Shown piece by piece: positions 35,275 through 43,050 of a stretch of 64,000 nucleotides of DNA. Location of the stretch: contig NZ_JANAVY020000007.1 of NCBI RefSeq assembly GCF_025195085.2, positions 1 to 64,000 on the forward strand. The letters run 5' to 3'. Positions within the stretch are counted from its first letter, which is position 1; every line of letters starts with the position of its first letter. The DNA comes from Vibrio intestinalis. GTDB taxonomy: Bacteria; Pseudomonadota; Gammaproteobacteria; Enterobacterales; Vibrionaceae. Position numbers and translations under genes: made by a program. The notes beneath the pieces are model-generated. The model worked only from the letters and a program-made list of their open reading frames with translations. It searched no databases and was not told the origin of the DNA.

Positions 35275-36054
35275 TTAAGTTTTGATTGTTGTTAGGTACT
35301 CGCTTGGTGTAATTCCAAACTTTTCTTTAAAGCGCTGACTAAAGCGCGCTTCAGATTGATAGCCACACATTTGTGCGAGCATCGTGATACTTTGTTTTTC
35401 ATTTTGCATTAAGTACAGGGCATGATTGAGCCTAACTTCAATTAAAACTTCTTTGTACTTGGTGTTTTCTTGCTTTAGTTTTCTGATTAAGGTCGAGCGG
35501 CTGATTGCGAAATGCTGAGCCGATGATTCAAGGGTATGTTCATCGCTGGGGCTATGCGCAAGGTAGCGACTTAAGCGCTGGTTAAAAGGGATGCCTGTTT
35601 TAGAAAATAACAAATGCAGAATGCCACGCTCCGCCAGTTGCTGATATAAGGCATTTAACCAAAACATCTGCGTGTCTTGACTAAAGAGACCAAGATCAAA
35701 AGTAGATAAAACATCTAGCGTAACTTCTAGAGCCTTGTCAGTGCCATATACTGGGGATGTTAAATTGGCCGCATTGTGCTTACTTAGATCAATGGTGGCA
35801 TCGCTTGGTGGGTAATGAAAACTAAACACTCGAGAGAGAAAGTATCCTTTGTTCGGTAAGTTTTCAAAGCTCAACGAAGTGGAAGCTTCACACAGTAATA
35901 GGTTCGAAGGCGTCAAAATCATCGCAGATTCTCTCCAGTACAAACGCTTACTTCCGGAGACAACTTGAATAATGCAAGGGGAGTGCATCCTAACGTTTCG
36001 AAGCTTTTGCAATTGTTGAGCTCGAAAAGGTGTTACTTGATACAGATTATTCAT
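35275..36054 (-). CDS. AraC-family transcriptional regulator
   Basis: A 259-residue regulator. The C-terminal 100 residues carry both AraC helix-turn-helix motifs (SAQHFAISRSTLIRKLKQE, and ITMLAQMCGYQSEARFSQRF followed by KEKFGITPSEY). The N-terminal domain is poorly conserved and probably senses a ligand. ATG 36054 is preferred, with GAGGGGAG just upstream. It lies 14 bases after the PEBP gene and next to a TonB-receptor remnant. AraC proteins often regulate siderophore receptors, so it may once have controlled that receptor (inference). Confidence 0.87.
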   Translation of the reverse strand: MNNLYQVTPFRAQQLQKLRNVRMHSPCIIQVVSGSKRLYWRESAMILTPSNLLLCEASTSLSFENLPNKGYFLSRVFSFHYPPSDATIDLSKHNAANLTSPVYGTDKALEVTLDVLSTFDLGLFSQDTQMFWLNALYQQLAERGILHLLFSKTGIPFNQRLSRYLAHSPSDEHTLESSAQHFAISRSTLIRKLKQENTKYKEVLIEVRLNHALYLMQNEKQSITMLAQMCGYQSEARFSQRFKEKFGITPSEYLTTIKT

Positions 36055-36068
36055 CACTCCCCTCAAGT

Positions 36069-36602
36069 CTATTTAGTGTAAGTTGCGGTTAATCTGGCTT
36101 TATCTAAAGCCATACTATTTAAGTTAAAACCCACGACAGCGGCTGGCGTATCTTGCGTAAGGTTTAATTTTTTCGTTGGCAATGCCCAGACTGTAAATTG
36201 ATAGCGATGCATTCCGTCACCAACGGGTGGGCACGCGCCTCCAAAGCCTACGCTATTGTAATCAATGCGAGTTTCTTGCCCGCCCAATTTTTTAATATCG
36301 ACTCCACGGGGTAGTTCTCGAACAGATGCCGGAATATCAAATGCGACCCAATGCCAAAACCCACTTTCTGTTGGAGCATCAGGGTCATAGACCGTTATCG
36401 CGAAGCTCTTAGTTCCTTGTGGTGGGTCTTGCCATGAAAGTTGAGGAGATACGTTCCCTCCATCACACCCCCAGCCTTTATATTCAAAAGTCTTCGCCAT
36501 TGGATGACCTTCTTGAATATCAGAGCTCGTTAACTCGAATGCTTGGGCTGAAAAAATGGTACATAGGCTTAGTGTCAATATAGACTTAGTGAATATCTTC
36601 AT
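36069..36602 (-). CDS. Exported YbhB/YbcL-family (PEBP-like) protein
   Basis: A 177-residue phosphatidylethanolamine-binding-protein fold with a signal peptide (LTLSLCTIFSAQA). Family anion-pocket blocks are FAITVYDPDAPTESGFWHWV and GFGGACPPVGDGMHRYQFTV. Unlike cytoplasmic YbhB it should be periplasmic. Ligand and function are unknown. It is first in a minus-strand operon with the AraC gene. Confidence 0.87.
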   Translation of the reverse strand: MKIFTKSILTLSLCTIFSAQAFELTSSDIQEGHPMAKTFEYKGWGCDGGNVSPQLSWQDPPQGTKSFAITVYDPDAPTESGFWHWVAFDIPASVRELPRGVDIKKLGGQETRIDYNSVGFGGACPPVGDGMHRYQFTVWALPTKKLNLTQDTPAAVVGFNLNSMALDKARLTATYTK

Positions 36603-36746
36603 AGTTGAGTTTCCTTTTAAAGTTCGAGTTAAGTCTACGTTTTCTCTAAAAGTTATACGTAACAGTAAGTTTCACATCGCATTCCTAAATGGGAGTTTTT
36701 GATACTTTTATGCTCAAGATGCTAAATGTGTTTTCCCACAATTAAA

Positions 36747-36777
36747 AACGCCAAACCCTGATTGAGAGTTTGGCGTT
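36747..36777 (-). terminator. Terminator downstream of the TonB-receptor remnant
   Basis: The stem AACGCCAAAC / GTTTGGCGTT, followed on the minus strand by TTTTAATT. It lies 30 bases after the remnant's stop. Confidence 0.8.
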
Positions 36778-36807
36778 GGTAAAGCACTGACGATTGTTTT
36801 TATGTGA

Positions 36808-37130
36808 TTAGAATTTCACTTGGTAATTCAATGTGTAAGTTCGGCCTCGACCTTTATAGTCATACGCAGCGGCATCATAGTGTGCAGCATAGAGGATTTG
36901 AGCGCGTTGACCCCAAACGGTGGTGTAGTCGTTATCAAATAGGTTTTGAATACCGAAACCTAAACTGCCAACTGGTAATTGATAAGTACCTACAAGGTCA
37001 AATACTGTGTAACCATCGAGCTTTTTCTGCGCGTCATCTTCATAGTCAAACATCGTTTGGCTTTGTAGTTTCAATGCCAGGTCTGAGCCCTGCCATGATG
37101 CTCGAAGAAACAAGGGGTACTCATTTTTTA
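36808..37130 (-). pseudogene. TonB-dependent receptor, C-terminal remnant
   Basis: About 100 codons encode the last strands of an outer-membrane beta-barrel. LDGYTVFDLVGTYQLP, FGIQNLFDNDYTTVWGQ and a terminal YTLNYQVKF with final Phe are hallmarks of siderophore-receptor C-termini. The plug domain and most of the barrel (about 550-600 residues) are missing. Upstream the frame is closed by TAG after NLKNEYPLFLRASW. A Fur-like half-site remains about 60 bases upstream, so an internal deletion probably fused the promoter to the 3' end. It is not a functional receptor. Confidence 0.82.
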
Positions 37131-37185
37131 GGTTCTATTTATAGAGTCAGTGGCGCAAGAATAGATAAATTCAACCCTCAGTACA

Positions 37186-37198
37186 AATGATTCTCGTT
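37186..37198 (-). promoter_or_regulatory. Fur-box-like half site
   Basis: The minus strand reads AACGAGAATCATT, resembling GATAATCATT of the Fur consensus with one good half. It lies just upstream of the receptor remnant and is probably the relic of its iron-controlled promoter. Confidence 0.4.
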
Positions 37199-37209
37199 CC
37201 TAAAAAGGA

Positions 37210-37235
37210 AAAGCCTTAGTGATAGCTAAGGCTTT
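37210..37235 (-). terminator. Terminator of the PAS chemoreceptor gene
   Basis: A 10-bp stem AAAGCCTTAG / CTAAGGCTTT with a TGATAG loop, followed on the minus strand by TTCCTTTTT. Confidence 0.8.
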
Positions 37236-37270
37236 GTATTGATAGATTGGCCTTTAAAAAGGCGGAGTTT

Positions 37271-38878
37271 TTACGCTTGCTTGGTTTCTTGCGCTTGGAA
37301 CTGCTTCATTAATCGCTGCATCGCTTCAATGTTTTCTACCAGTTCACGTGTACGGTCGATAGAGCTGTGTGATGTCTGAGAAGTTTCATCAGCAAGTTGT
37401 TTAATGTTGGTGATGTTGCGATTGATCTCTTGAGTCACAGACGCTTGCTCTTCGACAGCTGTGGCGATTTGATGGCTGCTGTCTGTTACGCCGTTTAACT
37501 GATTAGAGATGTTTCTCAATACTTCGCCTGTTTCATCGGCACGTGTTTTACACCTGCTAGATAGTTCAATACCTTGATCCATTGCACTTACGGCGTTGGC
37601 TGCTGTTTCTTGTAAGCCGCGAATCATCGAGTGTATCTCACTTGCTGACGAGCCTGTTTTTGATGCGAGGTTACGTACTTCATCGGCAACAACGGCAAAG
37701 CCTCGGCCTGCTTCCCCCGCTCGCGCCGCTTCAATAGCAGCATTAAGCGCCAATAGGTTGGTTTGCTCAGAAATAGCGGTGATAACCTCTAAGATTCCAT
37801 CGATTTTTTGCGTATCTTGGGCAAGTCGATTAATGATGGTTTGCGATTGTGCTAACTCGCTGGCGAGAACGTTCACTTCACCAATGGTCGCCTCAATACT
37901 TTCTAAGCCAATGGATGATTGTTCGTTTGCTTGCTCCGCGACCATAGAGGCGGCTGACGCTGCGTTAGCCACTTCCGCTATTGAGTGGGTAAGTTCTTCT
38001 ACCGCGGTTGCCACTTGCTCAGTTTCAGCGCATTGCTGACTTAAGCTCTGGTCGATAGTTTGAATAGTGCCGAACTCATCTTCAGCCGAGATCAGAATGT
38101 GCCCAGAGGTTTCTGTTGCGCGGCCTGTAATGGCGCGTAATTCCGCTTTACGCATCATTAAAGCCAGTTCCATTTGCGAGTAATCGTCAAACTTACCGGT
38201 GTAGACTTTTTCCATTAATGGGTTGTCATAAGCTTGTTTCGATAGCGTTTGCATGCGCTTGAATCGACTGTATTGATAGCCAAGCCCGCATAACATGACC
38301 GTGGATAGAGCAAGTAGGAAAAACGCTAACCAGTGGGGCTGTAGCACTGCATGCGCAAACGCAGCGATGAATAACAACGTACTCACTAGTAGAGAAAGGG
38401 TGTGGAACCCGACACGCTGTAGGCGTGGCGTTTTACCTTCGCGAAGCTTTTTATACAAAGATTGTGCTCTTGCCACTTGTTCTGGCGCGGGTTTTGAGCG
38501 AACCGACTGATACTCAATGATATTGTCTTCGGCATCTTTAATCGGGGTAACAAAAGCGGAAACCCAATAGTGCTTTTCGTCGTTACACTGGTTTTTCACT
38601 AAGCCCATCCAACTATTGCCAGATTGCAGGTACTTCCACATTTGTGCAAAGGCAGACTTAGGCATGTCAGCGTGGCGAACCACGTTGTGAGGTTTACCTA
38701 GCAACTCTTCTTGTCGGTAACCTGCAATGTCGCAGAACTCATGGTTAGCATAGGTAATGTAGCTGGATGGATCTGTGGTCGAAATTAAGTTGGCCGCATA
38801 TGAATAGTCTTTATTAAGTGATGCGTCATCGAGTGAGGCATCGATGTTTGATTTATTATCGTCTTTTCCGGTAGTCAT
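37271..38878 (-). CDS. PAS-domain methyl-accepting chemotaxis protein (Aer-like)
   Basis: A 535-residue chemoreceptor. A cytoplasmic PAS domain spans about residues 20-130 (YITYANHEFCDIAGYRQEEL, LLGKPHNVVRHADMPKSAF), as in the redox sensor Aer. Two hydrophobic segments near residues 160-210 form a membrane hairpin. The signalling tip is intact ([35 protein letters not shown]). The second of two ATGs is preferred, since GGA lies six bases before it. It probably senses redox or energy state; whether flavin binds cannot be read here. Confidence 0.9.
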   Translation of the reverse strand: MTTGKDDNKSNIDASLDDASLNKDYSYAANLISTTDPSSYITYANHEFCDIAGYRQEELLGKPHNVVRHADMPKSAFAQMWKYLQSGNSWMGLVKNQCNDEKHYWVSAFVTPIKDAEDNIIEYQSVRSKPAPEQVARAQSLYKKLREGKTPRLQRVGFHTLSLLVSTLLFIAAFAHAVLQPHWLAFFLLALSTVMLCGLGYQYSRFKRMQTLSKQAYDNPLMEKVYTGKFDDYSQMELALMMRKAELRAITGRATETSGHILISAEDEFGTIQTIDQSLSQQCAETEQVATAVEELTHSIAEVANAASAASMVAEQANEQSSIGLESIEATIGEVNVLASELAQSQTIINRLAQDTQKIDGILEVITAISEQTNLLALNAAIEAARAGEAGRGFAVVADEVRNLASKTGSSASEIHSMIRGLQETAANAVSAMDQGIELSSRCKTRADETGEVLRNISNQLNGVTDSSHQIATAVEEQASVTQEINRNITNIKQLADETSQTSHSSIDRTRELVENIEAMQRLMKQFQAQETKQA

Positions 38879-38884
38879 AATCAT

Positions 38885-39344
38885 TCCATTTATGAATCAA
38901 GGCTTTCTACAAACAAAAATATTCTTATAGTTCTCGTTGCGTATAATAAAATCTCAATGCTTCCAAGTTATGATATAAATCAATTGCGTCGATTGATGTT
39001 GCTTTAGTAGGGCAAAATGAGACCAGATTCAATGGGTTTTGAAACTGTAATAAAAGATACAGAGCGCCGATTGGTAAGGGTTTGAAGCGATTTTCCTGAT
39101 TGAATTACTGTCCAATAAGAGGAATTTGGAATAAAAGAAAACTTAATTTACATAAATGACACTTTGGTAGTTATAAATTCTGTCAATTTATGGGTTAGTC
39201 CTTTTTCCAAATTGGTTTTAGTAGCAAAGTGTAGGCTTTTAAATATTGAACAGAAGTGATGGCTGTTTTTACCGCGGGTTGTGAGCGTGATTTGATCGGG
39301 TTGTGCTTAAAGTAACCATCTGATAAATAGAAGCAAAATTATAG
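38885..39344. other. Intergenic region before the second tRNA cluster
   Basis: About 460 bases with no credible gene. It is AT-rich, contains the leader of the PAS chemoreceptor, and runs into the tRNA promoter at 39345. Confidence 0.5.
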
Positions 39345-39372
39345 TTGACCGTAAGACATAATCCGGTAAAGT
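39345..39372 (+). promoter_or_regulatory. Promoter of the second tRNA cluster
   Basis: TTGACC, a 16-base spacer and TAAAGT, with AATCCG before the -10 as in the first cluster promoter. It drives the 5' half of the broken tRNA-Leu and, reading on, the element-borne tRNA operon. Confidence 0.7.
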
Positions 39373-39432
39373 ACGCATCGTTCTCAAGGCAAAGCCAAGA
39401 GGATGATGGTGTTTCCATCGCATGATTGCGTT

Positions 39433-39472
39433 GCCCTGGTGGTGGAATTGGTAGACACAAGGGATTTAAAAT
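39433..39472 (+). pseudogene. tRNA-Leu(UAA), 5' half, interrupted at the anticodon loop
   Basis: The 40 nt match the 5' part of the intact tRNA-Leu at 34989 exactly, through GGGATTTAAAAT, then diverge completely (TAGTCGCATTTCAGCG). The missing 3' half is at 49439-49485. Joined, the two parts give an 87-nt tRNA of normal structure. Confidence 0.93.
39464..39472 (+). repeat. Left attachment core (attL)
   Basis: ATTTAAAAT, directly repeated at 49430-49438. It is the boundary where tRNA-Leu sequence stops and element sequence begins. Confidence 0.88.
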
Positions 39473-39550
39473 TAGTCGCATTTCAGCGCACTTTGATTAA
39501 ATGCCTTGTAAATACAACCACTTAACACCAAAAAGAGACAGAAAAAAAGT

Positions 39551-39568
39551 TATTACATAGTGTTACAT
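39551..39568 (+). repeat. Candidate left integrase arm sites
   Basis: TATTACAT and TTACAT, four bases apart. The same pair in the same orientation occurs near the right end at 49352-49371, as expected of arm-type integrase sites. Confidence 0.4.
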
Positions 39569-39600
39569 ATCTCAGATATTGCACTAAGTAGTTTGAAAAT

Positions 39601-39685
39601 GCGGCTATGGTGGAATCGGTAGACACAAGAGATTTAAAATCTCTCGCTTTAGAGCGTCCCAGTTCAAGTCTGGGTAGCCGCACCA
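39601..39685 (+). tRNA. tRNA-Leu(UAA), element-borne
   Basis: An 85-nt class II tRNA with encoded CCA. Acceptor GCGGCTA / TAGCCGC differs from the chromosomal copy, and the anticodon stem-loop is GAGATTTAAAATCTC (UAA). It lies 129 bases inside the element and replaces the tRNA destroyed by insertion. It also contains the attachment core ATTTAAAAT (39632-39640). Confidence 0.95.
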
Positions 39686-39715
39686 TTTTCAAGCTCAGAT
39701 ATTAATTTATCTAAT

Positions 39716-39791
39716 GCGACACTAGCTCAGTTGGTAGAGCGCAACCTTGCCAAGGTTGAGGTCACGAGTTCGAACCTCGTGTGTCGCTCCA
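39716..39791 (+). tRNA. tRNA-Gly(GCC), element-borne
   Basis: A 76-nt tRNA with encoded CCA. Acceptor GCGACAC / GTGTCGC, D-arm with GG (TTGGTAG), anticodon loop CTTGCCAAG and canonical T-arm (AGTTCGAAC). It is the intact counterpart of the decayed copy at 34849. Confidence 0.96.
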
Positions 39792-39857
39792 ATCTCTTCT
39801 TTTCGTCTAAGAGACTGACTTGTTGATCAAGTCTTTGCTATTAAGCAAAAACAATAT

Positions 39858-39931
39858 GGCGTTTTGGTAGATTGGTTATACATCGGATTGCAAATCCGTG
39901 GAGAGCGGTTCGATTCCGCTAAACGCCTCCA
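39858..39931 (+). tRNA. tRNA-Cys(GCA), element-borne
   Basis: A 74-nt tRNA with encoded CCA. The anticodon stem-loop CGGATTGCAAATCCG is identical to the chromosomal copies, but acceptor (GGCGTTT / AAACGCC), D-arm and T-arm differ at many positions. That indicates separate ancestry rather than duplication within this genome. Confidence 0.95.
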
Positions 39932-39943
39932 AATTTTTAAATT

Positions 39944-39971
39944 AAGCTACTCATTGAGTAGCTTTTTTTAT
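39944..39971 (+). terminator. Terminator of the element-borne tRNA operon
   Basis: The stem AAGCTACTC / GAGTAGCTT with an ATT loop, followed by TTTTTAT, 13 bases after tRNA-Cys. Confidence 0.85.
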
Positions 39972-40413
39972 ATCTGTAATTCCTTCCATTACAAAAAACA
40001 CTCCTAAACGACCTTAGAGCGATTCTAAAGCTCAACTCGATACATAGGACAGAAAACACGTTAAAACGATTCAGAAGCGTGTTTAGAGCGTTGTAACTTT
40101 GATTATGAAGAATCTGAACAGTGAAAGACTCAGAACGATATGAGAAAGGGAAGGGCGATCACTGGTTAAAGGATAGGATTTGCTTCAACCACTTCAAACC
40201 AGATCTAAAGCTAAGTGAAACGGAACAAATTTAGGTCTTCAAGTGTTTGCAAAACTTACAACTTACAGACTTGGATTTTTTACCCGTTTGTGAAAGTTGG
40301 ATTTTCGCAAGTGTCGTTGATTTAAACACCCCACACAAAAAGGTGATGTGTTTTTCATCGTTTTTCATTATAGAAATGCACGTTTTATCTTGTGGCTTTG
40401 CTTTTGTTGATTT
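39972..40413. other. Non-coding segment of the element
   Basis: About 440 bases with no convincing gene. An inverted repeat AAACACG / CGTGTTT lies around 40055-40083. It may hold regulatory or replication sequence; I see no clear iterons. Confidence 0.4.
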
Positions 40414-40438
40414 GTAAAAGCCCTTGTTGGGCTTTTAC
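40414..40438 (-). terminator. Terminator of the ArdC-like gene
   Basis: A 10-bp perfect stem GTAAAAGCCC / GGGCTTTTAC with a 5-base loop. It overlaps the stop codon at 40435. Confidence 0.7.
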
Positions 40439-41856
40439 AACGATAACTTACTCGAACTTTTGAATTTATCCGACAAATCAAGTCCCAACTCATCACCCAA
40501 GCTAGTACAGTTACATAGCTCTTGTTTTACCTCTAGCTCGGATAGTTTTTTCTCTAGGTTTTTAGCTGCTGTTCCATAGACATTGATGCACTTTTTATCG
40601 GTGTAAACCGCCAGCCCTTTATCTAGCTGGTTGAACCCAACAATGCGCTGATTTTTCAGAGGGATCATTAATCCGTAGGAGCGTGATTGAGTATTGATAA
40701 ATTCGTTTAACTCTTGGTGATACTGCTCATCAAAATCTATTCTTGTATCTAACTCGTTAGGGATGCTGTAAGTGGCTTGATTGGCAAGTTTTAGTTTGTG
40801 ACTCGCTACCTTATCCGCTATGTACTGCTGTGCATCTTTGGCTTGTTTGCAAATGCTTAACAGTGTTTTTTTCTTATCTACAAAATTGTTCGCCCAACTT
40901 TCAAGGTATTTTGCGTGGGAATGAAAAGTTTCTAATCCTTCATCTAAACACATAAACATAGTTGCTGTTTCAGCGATCAGTTCTTCCTTGGCATAACTCG
41001 CTGAACCAAAAGGATGGTTTATCTCTCTGCCTAATGCCTTTGCGGTTGAATGGCTTAACTCGTGCAATACCACGGCAAAAAATGCCTTGTCAGATTTAAA
41101 TTTATTGCGAGGAGGAACAATAATACTGTGCTGATTTGGTGAGTAATAGGCTCGATCTTCGTTTCTTTCTATAATAGGAACGCCCATTGCGTCAATGATC
41201 AACTGAGCTTGTTCTATAAAGCGTTGATCTTCCATTTCAGGTGACATCGTTTGAGCTTCTAGCGCTTGTTGTTTGGCAAAATAATCACGTTGATTGATGA
41301 AGGATTGTGGTAGTAGATGTTTGATTTTCTCAATAGGAAAGACCTTGTAACCTCTCAAACCCTTACGAACTTCATAGCCCTTATCTTTCATTTGTTTAAA
41401 AGATAATCCTTTAGTCCCTTTTTCAAATTGGCTTTTGCTGATCACTTCGCCATCTTTTTTGTACGACTCTAAATATTTCACAACCTGAGCATTTAATTTA
41501 ATTCCTTTCAATGGCTTATCAGGATCAAAATCATCTGATTTTGGTGGTAAATGTTGTTTGTTTTGCTCAAGCAAAGCTGAGGCTTGTTTAAATGTTGCAT
41601 AGATTGGCACTTTAGTAGCAGATTCTTCTTGAGCCATTAACAACATAACAATATTTACACCATTGTAATTATTATTATGAAAATTCTTCGGTAGAGCATT
41701 AAGTGCGGATTTGTAGAAACTCACTTCAATATCACTATCAGAGGTTGGTTTTTCGCCTTTAGGTTTTGAAAAGTAATCGAATAATCTATCTAATATTAGA
41801 TCTTGTTGGCTCTTTTTCTCGTTAGTGTGAGTTGCACTCGATTTTGATTTATCCAT
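40435..41856 (-). CDS. ArdC-like antirestriction / zincin protein
   Basis: A 473-residue protein resembling ArdC. The N-terminal ssDNA-binding-like part has YNGVNIVMLLMAQE near residue 64 and YATFKQASALLEQ near 86. It is split from the C-terminal half by a longer than usual insertion. The C-terminal metallopeptidase has AYYSPNQHSIIVPP, zinc motif HELSH at 265-269 and a Glu ligand in YAKEELIAE near 296. ArdC proteins travel on plasmids and mobile elements and protect incoming DNA from host restriction. It is a plausible transfer-defence gene of this element; activity is inferred. Confidence 0.72.
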   Translation of the reverse strand: MDKSKSSATHTNEKKSQQDLILDRLFDYFSKPKGEKPTSDSDIEVSFYKSALNALPKNFHNNNYNGVNIVMLLMAQEESATKVPIYATFKQASALLEQNKQHLPPKSDDFDPDKPLKGIKLNAQVVKYLESYKKDGEVISKSQFEKGTKGLSFKQMKDKGYEVRKGLRGYKVFPIEKIKHLLPQSFINQRDYFAKQQALEAQTMSPEMEDQRFIEQAQLIIDAMGVPIIERNEDRAYYSPNQHSIIVPPRNKFKSDKAFFAVVLHELSHSTAKALGREINHPFGSASYAKEELIAETATMFMCLDEGLETFHSHAKYLESWANNFVDKKKTLLSICKQAKDAQQYIADKVASHKLKLANQATYSIPNELDTRIDFDEQYHQELNEFINTQSRSYGLMIPLKNQRIVGFNQLDKGLAVYTDKKCINVYGTAAKNLEKKLSELEVKQELCNCTSLGDELGLDLSDKFKSSSKLSL

Positions 41857-42236
41857 AAATAACTCCTTTATAGTGGCTGTTACTTATGTCGTATCATGAA
41901 AATAAACTTTTAAAAGTTATTGATGGAAATAGTCCATTTGTTATTAATTGATTTTGATATTTATGATTAATGAAATTTTAAATCAGAAACAAATTTGCGT
42001 TAGCCATAAGATAAATAATATTGCCAATATTTAGCATTGATTAAAGAGGTTATTATTAAAAGAGTAATAACCTTAAATGTGTTTATCTTATTAGGACACC
42101 ACTTATCAGTATTTGCTAACACCATTAATAATCAACTGCTACCAACAGTTATTATGCACTGCACCCACCACTTTAAATTTGACTTATTGTAATTTTATGT
42201 ATTAATACTCCTAAGTAACCATTATAAGGAGAACAT
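41857..42236. other. AT-rich divergent region with hairpin
   Basis: About 380 AT-rich bases between the divergent ArdC-like and initiator-like genes. A perfect 8-bp hairpin GGTTATTA / TAATAACC sits at 42048-42072. It could hold promoters, a repressor site or an origin for the neighbouring initiator-like protein. No protein-coding gene was seen. Confidence 0.45.
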
Positions 42237-43031
42237 ATGATTAACTATATTACTTTACCTCAAGAATTGATTAGCAACAAAAACAACTTTCATTACAAGT
42301 TGTTTGATTTTGATAATATTTATCATTTTAAATTGTTTTTATTTATTCTGGCAAAAGCAACGGTTATATATAAAACGAATAAGAAAAGAATAAAAGGCAT
42401 GCAAAGTTTTCATATTAGTGAGATATTCACGAATAATGATGTGTTATCTAAAGGTTCAATGACCTATGAAAATATAAATAAGTTTATTAATGGATTAGAT
42501 ACACCTTTCTTTAAAGAGATCGGTTATTCTAATAAAGAGGTGAATTTTAAATTGTCACATCAATATATTAAGTTGCTGCTATCCACAGAAAACCACTACT
42601 GCTTTGATTTTCAAAAGCTTAAAGGGGTACGAGACGTAAGAGCTGCAAAATTACAGGTATTGCTGGGTATCTATAAAAAGTCAGGTTTCTTTCATTTGAA
42701 CTATCTTTTTAAAGTATTAGATCTTAATAAGATAGCAAGGCGTGATCGCAAGATCTATAAGATAAAACACTGTTTTAATAGCTTGGGTGTAGAGTTTAAC
42801 TATAAGCACCCTGTTAATCAATATACTGAAAGGAAAGATGAAGATTATAAATTTCATTATAATCTTGAAGCTAAAAATATTTCTAATGAAAGGCTGGATG
42901 ACGATAAGTTAATTGATGATATTTTTAATGCCGATGATCTTTTTCTTAATAATGAAGAGGTTGAAAAGTCAATAATCTCATCAAATAATCTTTTGCTGGT
43001 CAATGAGGTTATATATGGAAATGATGAATAA
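42237..43031 (+). CDS. Putative replication initiator (Rep_3-like winged helix)
   Basis: A 264-residue A/T-rich gene with a strong ribosome site (AAGGAGAACAT before ATG). The order of elements resembles plasmid initiators of the RepB/Rep_3 type. Residues 20-60 have a helix-rich segment, and RAAKLQVLLGIYKKSGFFHL looks like the start of the second winged helix, followed by YKIKHCFNSLGVEFNYKHP. Similarity is weak and judged by pattern only. If correct, the element replicates in its excised form. An alternative is a transcriptional regulator. Followed convergently by the relaxase gene. Confidence 0.5.
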   Translation: MINYITLPQELISNKNNFHYKLFDFDNIYHFKLFLFILAKATVIYKTNKKRIKGMQSFHISEIFTNNDVLSKGSMTYENINKFINGLDTPFFKEIGYSNKEVNFKLSHQYIKLLLSTENHYCFDFQKLKGVRDVRAAKLQVLLGIYKKSGFFHLNYLFKVLDLNKIARRDRKIYKIKHCFNSLGVEFNYKHPVNQYTERKDEDYKFHYNLEAKNISNERLDDDKLIDDIFNADDLFLNNEEVEKSIISSNNLLLVNEVIYGNDE

Positions 43032-43050
43032 GAAACAAAGTCTATTACAT

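Noticed and set aside
34622..35295. Protein-coding frames overlapping the tRNA genes on both strands
   Set aside because: They run through tRNA sequence and repeat between tRNA copies (for example RRLPESNRGPRICN), a well-known false protein from antisense tRNA-Cys.
39433..39520. Complete tRNA-Leu at the left end of the element
   Set aside because: After GGGATTTAAAAT the sequence does not fold back to the anticodon stem and has no variable arm, T-arm or acceptor 3' strand.
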